NCBI RefSeq assembly: GCF_039542225.1
Contig: NZ_BAABHS010000024.1
Span: 62,001-126,000, forward strand
Origin: Yinghuangia aomiensis
GTDB lineage: Bacteria > Actinomycetota > Actinomycetes > Streptomycetales > Streptomycetaceae
Length of the DNA: 64,000 bases
Reading direction: 5' to 3'
A program made the position numbers and the translations under genes. Below, one piece after another: positions 57,590 to 64,000 of the stretch (the first letter of the stretch is position 1; the number at the start of each line of letters is the position of its first letter). Below the pieces are notes generated by a model. The model was not told the DNA's origin. It ran no database searches and was given only the letters and a program-made list of their open reading frames with translations.

Positions 57590-58813
57590 ATGCGCGGTGT
57601 GCTTCGAGGCTGGCTGCCCTGCCTGCTCGGCGGGACGGTGTTTGCGGTGTGCATGATCGGGACGACGTTGCCGACGCCGTTGTACGGCCTCTACCGGGAG
57701 AAGTTCGGGTTCTCCGAGCTGACCGTCACCGTGGTCTTCGCGGTGTACGCCGCCGGGGTCATCGCCATGCTGCTGCTCGCGGGCAATGCCTCGGATGCCG
57801 TCGGCCGGCGGCCCGTGCTGCTGTGGGGCCTCGGCTTCGCCGCCGCGAGTGCCGGGTGCTTCCTCGGGGCGAATGCGCTGGGCTGGCTGTACGCGGGGCG
57901 GCTGCTGTCGGGCCTGTCCGCCGGGCTGTTCACCGGGGCCGCGTCCGCCTACGTGATCGAGCTGGCGCCGCGCGGCAGCTCCGCCGCGACGCTGGTGGCG
58001 ACCGCCGCCACGATGGGCGGCCTGGGGTGCGGGCCGCTGCTGGCCGGGGTGCTCGCGCAGTACGCCGATTGGCCGCTGTACCTCCCGTTCGCCGTCCACG
58101 TCGCCCTGCTGGCCTGTTCGGCGCTGGTCCTGCTCGGGCTGCCGGAGACCGTGCGGGACCGGCGTCCGCTGCGGACCGTGCGGCCCCGGCGGCCGAGTCT
58201 GCCGCCGTCGGTGCGGGCGGTGTTCGGGCCCGCGGCGCTGGCGTCCTTCGCCGGGTTCGCGCTGCTCGGCGTGTTCACGTCGGTCTCTCCGGCGTTCCTG
58301 AGCGAGTCGCTGGACGTGCACAACCTGGCGCTCGTCGGCCTGCTCGTCGCCCTGGCGTTCTTCGCATCGACCGCCGGGCAGTGGGCGGCCGGCCCGATCG
58401 GCCTCGCCCGGTCGCTGCCGGTGGGCTGCGCCGTGCTGCTCGTCGGCCTGGCCTTGCTGGCCGGGGCGCTGCACTGGGACCTGCTGGCGCTGATGGTGCT
58501 GAGCGCGCTGATCGGCGGGACGGGGCAAGGCATGTCCTTCCGCGGCGCGCTGTCCGCGGTGGCCGGCGCCGCGGACCCGGAGCACCGGGCGGCGGTGATC
58601 TCCGCCCTGTTCGTGGTGGCCTATCTGGGGATCTCGGTCCCGGTCATCGGCGTCGGCCTGCTGGTGTCGCCGATCGGACTGGAGAGCGCCGGGCTGGTGT
58701 TCATCGCGTGCATGGTGCTGCTGGTGGCGGTCGCGGGCCTCTACCTGGTCCGGCATCCGGTGGCCGCGCCCGCGGCCGAGCGGCCCGACCGGGTCGGCAG
58801 CGGCGAGCGCTGA
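57590..58813 (+). CDS. MFS transporter (drug exporter type)
   Basis: The 407-residue protein has 12 predicted membrane segments and motif A-like GNASDAVGRRPVLL in the loop between segments 2 and 3. The pattern LPTPLYGLYREKFGFSELTVTVVFAVYAAGV is common in actinomycete DHA-type exporters. ATG 57590 has no ribosome site but TACCGT (57577-57582) lies 7 bases before it, so a leaderless transcript is likely. It ends 7 bases before the DUF2252 gene on the other strand. Substrate unknown. Confidence 0.85.
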   Translation: MRGVLRGWLPCLLGGTVFAVCMIGTTLPTPLYGLYREKFGFSELTVTVVFAVYAAGVIAMLLLAGNASDAVGRRPVLLWGLGFAAASAGCFLGANALGWLYAGRLLSGLSAGLFTGAASAYVIELAPRGSSAATLVATAATMGGLGCGPLLAGVLAQYADWPLYLPFAVHVALLACSALVLLGLPETVRDRRPLRTVRPRRPSLPPSVRAVFGPAALASFAGFALLGVFTSVSPAFLSESLDVHNLALVGLLVALAFFASTAGQWAAGPIGLARSLPVGCAVLLVGLALLAGALHWDLLALMVLSALIGGTGQGMSFRGALSAVAGAADPEHRAAVISALFVVAYLGISVPVIGVGLLVSPIGLESAGLVFIACMVLLVAVAGLYLVRHPVAAPAAERPDRVGSGER

Positions 58814-58820
58814 GCGCGCG

Positions 58821-60242
58821 TCAGGCGGACTGGGCGGACACCCGCCCCTCCTTCACCGCGTCCAGCAACGCCTGGTGGTCGCGCTCGTTGCGGTCGGCGT
58901 ACGCTTCCGCGAAGTCCGCCAGCGCCCGGTCGAACACGTCGCTGCGGCCGAGGTAGGCGCCGATGGCGATGGGGTCACCCGAACGGGCGTGCGCACGGGC
59001 GAGCGTGGCACCGCAGAGTTCGCCGAAGAGCCGCAGACCGCGCGGCACCATGAGGGACGGCTCGGCGATGCCCTTCCAGTCGCGCAATTGGCGTACGTAG
59101 AAGTCGCGTTGCACGCCGTCGGGGGCGTTCACGCGTTCCCAGCCGAGGAAGATGTCGCTGGCGGCCTGCATGAGCCGCTGGCCGGCGACCACGCGTTCGC
59201 CTTGGGTGGCGAAGCCGGTCGCGCCGGCGTGCTCGGCCAGCACGGACTCGTCGGCTTCCTTGGCCTGGAGGAACAGCGGGTCCTCGCCGTCCCGGCCGAG
59301 CAGCAGGATGATCCAGCAGCGGGTGCCGACGCTGCCGACACCGACCACCTTGCGGGCCATGTCGACGAGCCGGAACTGTTCGAGCAGGTGGCGGCGGTCG
59401 GTCTGGAGGCTGTGCGAGTAGCGCGTGATCAGCTCGGTGAGCATCTTCTGGAGCGCGGCGCCTTCGAGGCCCGGCAGGAGGTCCTCGATCCGCTCGACCA
59501 CCGGCGGGGACGAGGTGATGCGGCGTTCGCCGTCCACCACTTCGGTGAGCTTCTCGAACGCCTGGAGGCTGTCGCGCTTGCGGGCCTTCGCGAGCGACTC
59601 GGCGAGCTGCTTGCGGCCGCGTTTGTGGAGCCGGCCGTCGGCGACGGCCTGGACCTGCTCGGCGTCGGCCTTGGCGTACCAGATGTCGAGGTTCCGCATG
59701 CCGGCAAACGTGCGCATGCGCTCGCGGTAGGAGCGGACGGTCGCCTGGACGATCCGGGCGCGCTCCTTGTCCGTGAAGCCGTTCTCCCGCGACGCGATGA
59801 CCATGCTGGCGGCGAGCCGTTTGACGTCCCACTCCCACGGGCCGGGCAGGGTCTCGTCGAAGTCGTTGATGTCGAAGAGCAGGTGCCGCTCGGGAGACGC
59901 CAGCAGGCGGAAGTTGAGCAGGTGCGCATCGCCGCAGAGCTGGGTGCGGAGCCCGGAGACCGGGGTGCCGGCCAGGTCGCGCGCCATGATCGCGGCGGCG
60001 CCGCGGTAGAAGCGGAACGGCGACTCGGACATCCGGCCGTACCGGATCGGCACCAGCTCCGGCACCCGGCTGTCGGACTGCTTCTCGATGACGTCCACGG
60101 GGTCGAACCGGTCCGGCCCCGGCTCGAACACGGCGTGGCTCGCCCGCGGTGCGGCTTTGCGCGCCGCTTTCCCGCGCTCGGCCCGCTTGCGCGGGGACAG
60201 CCAGGGCCCGGTCTTCGGAGACTTGAGGGGCTTCCGGGCCAT
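58821..60242 (-). CDS. DUF2252 domain protein
   Basis: The 473-residue protein shows the DUF2252 pattern: FYRGAAAIMARDLAGTPVSGLRTQLCGDAHLLNFRLLASPERHLLFDINDFDETLPGPWEWDVKRLAASMVIA, with GDAHLLNF and DINDFDE resembling a kinase-like catalytic loop and metal site. The N-terminus is Lys/Arg-rich. ATG 60242 is used. The family is widespread in actinobacteria with no established function; a small-molecule kinase role is only a fold-based guess. Confidence 0.85.
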   Translation of the reverse strand: MARKPLKSPKTGPWLSPRKRAERGKAARKAAPRASHAVFEPGPDRFDPVDVIEKQSDSRVPELVPIRYGRMSESPFRFYRGAAAIMARDLAGTPVSGLRTQLCGDAHLLNFRLLASPERHLLFDINDFDETLPGPWEWDVKRLAASMVIASRENGFTDKERARIVQATVRSYRERMRTFAGMRNLDIWYAKADAEQVQAVADGRLHKRGRKQLAESLAKARKRDSLQAFEKLTEVVDGERRITSSPPVVERIEDLLPGLEGAALQKMLTELITRYSHSLQTDRRHLLEQFRLVDMARKVVGVGSVGTRCWIILLLGRDGEDPLFLQAKEADESVLAEHAGATGFATQGERVVAGQRLMQAASDIFLGWERVNAPDGVQRDFYVRQLRDWKGIAEPSLMVPRGLRLFGELCGATLARAHARSGDPIAIGAYLGRSDVFDRALADFAEAYADRNERDHQALLDAVKEGRVSAQSA

Positions 60243-60611
60243 GGCGGGGCCTCCTGGGGTGCGGCGGGTGTTCGCGTGGGTCCTGCGGCGGGTGCGCGTC
60301 AGCGCCTCACCGGGAGACCCGGAAAGGTTCCATGACTTTTTATGACGTTACGCCGGGTTCTTCTGGTGCGCCTGGGGTGGCGGTGGGGTGGCGGCCGGGT
60401 GGCGGTGCGGCCTGGCGGTTCACGCGCCGCGGATACCCCCGGTTCGTATTCGGCGCTTCGTGGTTGCGGAGGGTGAACTCCGGGCAACACGACGCTGCGT
60501 ACAGGTGCTCCTGCCCGCCGTGTCCCGGTGCCGTCGTGGCGGCGCACGCGAGCCTGCCCCCCAGGTGCGACGGCGCGGGCCGGGAGCGCAGGCACACGGG
60601 GAGGAACACGC
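60243..60611. other. 369-base intergenic region
   Basis: No convincing gene lies here. It holds the divergent promoters of the DUF2252 and SARP genes, three near-copies of GGGTGGCGG around 60370-60405, and an AT-rich patch TTTTTATGACGTTACG near 60338-60353. No -35/-10 pair is clear. Confidence 0.4.
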
Positions 60612-61430
60612 ATGTCCGGAAACAACCCCCTGGAATCCACGCGCGTCGCGCGTGCCCCGGAAGAGGAGGTGAAACCCCCGCCGGGCCCGTCCCCCACCGT
60701 CCACATCCGCTGCTTCGGCGGGTTCGTGCTGACCGTCGACGGCCGGGAGCCGGACTGGGACTCGGTCCGGCCCAAAGCCCGCGCGGTGCTGCGGCTGCTG
60801 TCGGTGCGCGCGGGGCACTGGCTGCACCGGGACCGGCTGGTGGAGACGTTCTGGCCGGGGCTCACGGGGTCGGCCGCGATCCACAACCTGCAGGTGACGG
60901 TGTCGAGCCTGCGTGGCGTCCTGGAACCGGAACGGGTGGGCGGCGAGGCGCGGGTGGTGGTGCGCCAGGGCCTGTCGTACCGTCTGCGGCTGCCGCGCGG
61001 CGGCACGTGCGACGTCGCCGACTTCGAACGCGAGGTCCGCGAGGCCCGCGCCGCCCGGCGGCTGGGCCGGTGGCAGGAAGCCACCGACGCCCTGTGCGGA
61101 GCCCGCGACGCGTACACCGGCCCGCTGCTGCCGGAGGAGGGCGCCTCGGACTGGGTCGTCCCGGAACGCGAACGCCTCGGCCAACAGGCCGCGTGGGCCA
61201 CCGGCACGCTCGCCGAACTCCGCCTCCGCCAAGGGCGCCTGGGCGATGCCGTGGAGACGGCCGAACGCTGTCTGGAAATCGACCCGTTCCGCGACTCGGC
61301 GTGGGACACCCTGATCCGGGCACGGGAGCGCTCCGGACAGCGGGCGGCCGCGGTACGGGACCGGCGGAGATACGGGGAGATGCTGGCGTCGCTGGGGGTG
61401 GAGCCGGGGAGGGGGAGACACTCGGCTTGA
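60612..61430 (+). CDS. SARP-family transcriptional activator (AfsR/DnrI type)
   Basis: The 272-residue protein has an OmpR-like winged helix (about 28-125: RCFGGFVLTVDGREPDWDSVRPKARAVLRLLSVRAGHWLHRDRLVETFWPG) and a bacterial transcriptional activation domain (about 135-268) with helical repeats. These proteins activate secondary-metabolite or cluster genes. ATG 60612 follows GGGAGG. It converges on the contractile injection system operon, so it may control that operon or another unit. SARP genes bind heptameric direct repeats; none was pinned down. Confidence 0.88.
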   Translation: MSGNNPLESTRVARAPEEEVKPPPGPSPTVHIRCFGGFVLTVDGREPDWDSVRPKARAVLRLLSVRAGHWLHRDRLVETFWPGLTGSAAIHNLQVTVSSLRGVLEPERVGGEARVVVRQGLSYRLRLPRGGTCDVADFEREVREARAARRLGRWQEATDALCGARDAYTGPLLPEEGASDWVVPERERLGQQAAWATGTLAELRLRQGRLGDAVETAERCLEIDPFRDSAWDTLIRARERSGQRAAAVRDRRRYGEMLASLGVEPGRGRHSA

Positions 61431-61436
61431 GGGGAT

Positions 61437-61451
61437 CCCCGCTTGGCGGGG
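61437..61451. terminator. short hairpin between SARP and zinc-ribbon genes
   Basis: CCCCGC and GCGGGG arms around a 3-base loop, 6 bases after the SARP stop. Weak but in the expected place between two convergent genes. Confidence 0.4.
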
Positions 61452-61494
61452 GTCGAGTGGGTCGAGTCGGTCGCGCGCGGTGTCCGGGTCGGGG

Positions 61495-63213
61495 TCAGCG
61501 GCCGCGGAAGAACTCGACTTCGGCGATGGCGGGGGGCTGGTCGGTCGGGGCGTAGACGCTGTCGATGCGGATGCGTACTTCGCGGACGTCGGTGTGGCGG
61601 AGGTCGAAGGTCTGCGGTCCGGGTTGGTCGCGCAGGCGGATCGCGACGTCGCTCTCCCTGCCGTCGGCGCCCACGACACGGAACGTGAGTCGCTCGGGGC
61701 GGCCGTGGGCCAGGAAGTCCTCGGGCTTGCCGGACGTCCCCGGCGACACGATGACCTTGAGCAGCCGGACCGGGTGGTCGAACGTCGCGACGAGTTCGGC
61801 ACCCGGTCCGGGCTCGCCCGGCGCCCACGCGCGGTTGCTCACCCCGTCGAACGCGGCCGCCGCGGGCATCCCCGGCGCCTCGCTCGACGCGCTCTTGCCG
61901 GTCGGGGGCGCGGCTTCGGGGTCGGTGGTGTGGTCGCGGACGAAGTCGAACGCGCCGCCGTAGAGCGGCCGCCCGAACCACAGCGCGGCGAGCAGCGCGG
62001 CCACGAGCAGTGGCGCGACGACCCGGCGGCGGCGCCGCGCCCGCACGCGAGGCCGCTCGCCGGCCAGGCGCGGCTCCGCGGGAGCCGCGCCGAAGAGCCG
62101 CTTCCACCAAGGCGTCGGCGGTGGCGGGGTGGGGGCTTGCCGGGGCGCGGGGGCGGCCAAGGGCTGTCCGCACCGCACGCACAACGTGCGCTCGCGTGCG
62201 TTGTCGACCCCGCAGGACCGGCACCGGCTGCCGCCGCGAACGACCGCGTCCACGGCCCGCCCCGGCTCACTGCCGGCGGGCCCCACGTACGGTTCCGCCT
62301 CCCGCTCCCCCGGCCGCCGCAACTGCGCCCCGGCGAGCCCGGCGGAGGTCGCGTCGGAGGAGGGGATGGAGGGAGGCGCGATGGGACGGGGCGGGGCAGC
62401 GGGCGGAGGCGCGGACGTCGGACGTGAGGAGGAGGGCGGCCGCGACGCACGGCCGGGACGGGCAGGGGAGGAGGCGGAGGAGGCCGGGTCCCGGTCGATG
62501 CTGACGCCGGGACGCGGGGTGGCGGGGTCGGGCGGGTCGGGGGTGGGAGGTAGGGGGGAAGCGCCGAAAGGCCCGGGTTCCTGGGCATTGCCGGCGCCGG
62601 GACGGGAGTTCGCGGAACCGGGCGGGTTGCCGCCCGGGGACGCGGAGCCGGAGGCAGGGTGAGGGGGCTCGGCTTCACGGGCGACACCGGGCCGAGGGCT
62701 GCGCGCGTCGAGCGGGTCGCGTTCGGAGGCGACTTCGAGCGCGGAAGCGCCCGAACCGGGCTCGGGCGCAGCAGCCCCGGGCCGCGACGACACAGCCTCG
62801 CGGCCACCGCCCCCCGCAGGCCGATCGCCACCGCGGTTGTCGCCCGCGACTCCCCCACCCACGCGATCCGGCGGCGGGAACCGGGCAAATACCGGCCCAG
62901 CCGGCGGTGGTGGTTGCTCCGTCCCGCCGCGTCCCTCGGCGGGCGGCGCGCTCGACGGGCGCGGCGGCACGTCCTGCCGAGCCGGGTCCGGCCCCGGTGC
63001 CGAAGCCGGCCGTCCGGCGGCCGCACCACCCGGCGCCGCACGCTCGTCGGAACCGTCCGCTTCCCCCTCCCGCACCCGCGTCCCCGGCACCGGCGTGTCC
63101 GGCACGTGCGCGAACCCCGGCAGTGTCTCGTCCCACGCCAGGAACTCCCCGCAGCCCGCGCAAAACTGGGCCTCCGCCCCGTTCTCCCGCCCGCACTCCG
63201 GACACGCCCTCAT
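61495..63213 (-). CDS. membrane-spanning zinc-ribbon protein with discoidin-like domain, coupled to injection-system genes
   Basis: The 572-residue protein has an N-terminal zinc ribbon CPECGRENGAEAQFCAGCG (4-22), a Pro/Gly/Ala-rich linker of about 300 residues, a second zinc ribbon CRSCGVDNARERTLCVRCG (near 331), one membrane helix preceded by RRRRR (about 394-412), and a C-terminal beta-sandwich (about 438-572) like F5/8 type C or NADase-type glycan-binding domains. The ribbons should be cytoplasmic and the sandwich outside. ATG 63213 overlaps the tail protein I stop as ATGA. It may anchor the injection particle to the membrane, as a membrane accessory does in Streptomyces; identity is unproven. 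Confidence 0.75.
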   Translation of the reverse strand: MRACPECGRENGAEAQFCAGCGEFLAWDETLPGFAHVPDTPVPGTRVREGEADGSDERAAPGGAAAGRPASAPGPDPARQDVPPRPSSAPPAEGRGGTEQPPPPAGPVFARFPPPDRVGGGVAGDNRGGDRPAGGGGREAVSSRPGAAAPEPGSGASALEVASERDPLDARSPRPGVAREAEPPHPASGSASPGGNPPGSANSRPGAGNAQEPGPFGASPLPPTPDPPDPATPRPGVSIDRDPASSASSPARPGRASRPPSSSRPTSAPPPAAPPRPIAPPSIPSSDATSAGLAGAQLRRPGEREAEPYVGPAGSEPGRAVDAVVRGGSRCRSCGVDNARERTLCVRCGQPLAAPAPRQAPTPPPPTPWWKRLFGAAPAEPRLAGERPRVRARRRRRVVAPLLVAALLAALWFGRPLYGGAFDFVRDHTTDPEAAPPTGKSASSEAPGMPAAAAFDGVSNRAWAPGEPGPGAELVATFDHPVRLLKVIVSPGTSGKPEDFLAHGRPERLTFRVVGADGRESDVAIRLRDQPGPQTFDLRHTDVREVRIRIDSVYAPTDQPPAIAEVEFFRGR

Positions 63214-63749
63214 GACGCCTCGATCTCCAACGTGAACCCCACGTGCGCCGGAATCTCCGCCGTGATCAGCCGCTCCAACCGCCCCCGGTCCACCGCCGCC
63301 GGGTCGGGCACCCGCAGTTCGATCCGCACCCACGGCCGCGCCTCGCCGGGCAGCGACTCGCCCGGGTCCGTGGACCACTTGGTGCCGCCCGTCTCCGTCA
63401 ACTCCGGCACTACGCCAGTCTCCACCCGCACCACCTCGGCCAACGCCCGTGCAGTTCCGCGGCGTTGGTGGCGGGCCACCGCATCGGCAACCACCGCGCG
63501 GCGTTGGGCGAGCGGCCGGTCCGCGTCCGCCTCCACGGCGACCCACCGCGCCACCCATGCCAGCAAGTCCTCCGGTGCGGTGCGCGGATCCAGGTGCGCC
63601 GGGAGGTTGTCGAGGGTCAGCAGGACCGGCGCCAACACCTCGTCGAGACCCGCCAGGAAGCCCTCCAGGAACGGGTGGCCCAGGTACACCCCCGGCAGCC
63701 GGTACACCAGCGGATGGGCGGTGGGCAGCCCCTCGACCGTCCCGCGCAT
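63210..63749 (-). CDS. phage tail protein I-like baseplate protein (contractile injection system)
   Basis: The 179-residue protein contains LPGVYLGHPFLEGFLAGLDEVLAPVLLTLDNLPAHLDPRTAPEDLLAWVARWVAVEADADRPLAQRRAVVADAVARHQRRGTARALAEVVRVETGV, the pattern of tail protein I-like baseplate proteins of extracellular or cytoplasmic contractile injection systems. It sits between a baseplate J-like gene and the zinc-ribbon protein in one direction, with overlaps or 1-base spacing. Its length fits the short actinobacterial version. Confidence 0.85.
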   Translation of the reverse strand: MRGTVEGLPTAHPLVYRLPGVYLGHPFLEGFLAGLDEVLAPVLLTLDNLPAHLDPRTAPEDLLAWVARWVAVEADADRPLAQRRAVVADAVARHQRRGTARALAEVVRVETGVVPELTETGGTKWSTDPGESLPGEARPWVRIELRVPDPAAVDRGRLERLITAEIPAHVGFTLEIEAS

Positions 63750-63750
63750 C

Positions 63751-64000
63751 TCATGCCCCCCTGACGCGCAGCTGGTGGCCGTGCGAGAACACCAGGGCGT
63801 GGGGACGCAGTTCGATCCGGCTCACGGCCTCCGTGCGGCGTTCGCCGGTGACCGGGTCGGCCGCGAACAGCCGGACGTCCTGGACGAGGTCGACCCCGGG
63901 CACGCTCTGCAGCACCGCGTACACCTCGCCTGCCTGCACCGGCCGCCCGAACGGCCACCCCTCCCCCGCCGGTCCGCCGGTCACCGGGTTGAAGTAGCGG
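63751..64000 (-). CDS. baseplate J-like protein of a contractile injection system (C-terminal part only)
   Basis: The visible C-terminus reads RYFNPVTGGPAGEGWPFGRPVQAGEVYAVLQSVPGVDLVQDVRLFAADPVTGERR, ending LVFSHGHQLRVRGA. This is the highly conserved end of putative baseplate assembly (J-like) proteins in actinobacterial contractile injection systems. The start is beyond the right edge. The stop lies 1 base before the tail protein I start, so the operon runs leftward out of the window. Confidence 0.85.
   Translation of the reverse strand, partial: RYFNPVTGGPAGEGWPFGRPVQAGEVYAVLQSVPGVDLVQDVRLFAADPVTGERRTEAVSRIELRPHALVFSHGHQLRVRGA

Noticed and set aside
60332..61555. 407-codon plus-strand frame overlapping the SARP gene
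   Set aside because: Out of frame with the clear SARP protein; no motif after residue 60.
63210..64000. Baseplate genes as a prophage
   Set aside because: The protein types match chromosomal contractile injection systems of actinomycetes; no integrase, capsid, terminase or lysis gene is seen, though the region beyond 64000 is not visible.

Overview
The window is GC-rich (about 72-73 percent by eye) chromosomal DNA with Shine-Dalgarno-led or leaderless starts, frequent GTG and TTG starts, many 4-base ATGA/GTGA overlaps, twin-arginine and lipoprotein signals, and typical actinomycete families (SARP and MocR-type regulators, TetR, tandem IclR, DUF2252, DinB, LuxR-type two-component systems). 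This points to a filamentous actinomycete (Streptomyces-like or Streptosporangiales-like); genus cannot be fixed from the sequence. No rRNA, tRNA, IS element, integrase or CRISPR array was found. It reads as an accessory, metabolically mixed region.

Layout. 1-7 kb: a branched-chain-type ABC importer packed into two fusion proteins (MFS-LivF and LivH-LivM-LivG), an HSL-type esterase and a secreted CocE-type hydrolase. 7-11.4 kb: a TetR regulator, a family 3 glycoside hydrolase and an MFS sugar-type transporter joined by three copies of one palindrome (TTCCCGNNCGGGAA), so probably one glycoside-use regulon. 11.4-23 kb: small enzymes (SnoaL-like, zinc alcohol dehydrogenase, VOC), a secreted beta-helix protein, a Tat-exported flavin amine oxidase, a YdeP-type molybdopterin oxidoreductase and secreted propeller-like proteins. 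23-27.1 kb: an AhpD-like protein opposite a MocR regulator, then an antibiotic-resistance pair, APH(3')-like phosphotransferase and Erm rRNA methylase. The erm gene has a leaderless 12-residue leader peptide ending in an RIR motif and a hairpin set that looks like a transcription attenuator. 27-33 kb: glutaminase-STAS, an ABC exporter and a two-component system sharing a candidate operator.

33-46.5 kb: CDF metal exporter, HAD hydrolase operon, BlaI repressor with a truncated partner, epoxide-hydrolase-like enzyme, a large secreted disulfide-rich repeat protein, TetR, beta-ketoadipyl-CoA thiolase opposite a double IclR regulator, a glutamate racemase homologue and HutD. 46.5-60.2 kb: a PAS-PP2C phosphatase, ankyrin lipoprotein, HbpS-like secreted protein, VOC/DinB/PPOX proteins, a coupled chorismate-lyase-like/PobA pair, two decayed genes, an MFS exporter and a DUF2252 protein. 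60.6-64 kb: a SARP regulator, then the 3' end of a contractile injection system operon (baseplate J-like, tail protein I) translationally coupled to a membrane-spanning zinc-ribbon/discoidin protein.

The most notable points are the erm attenuator, the TetR operator trio, the chorismate to protocatechuate gene pair, the seven-fold cysteine-pair repeat protein, and the membrane protein coupled to the injection-system operon. All functions are inferred from motifs by reading; no database search was run.
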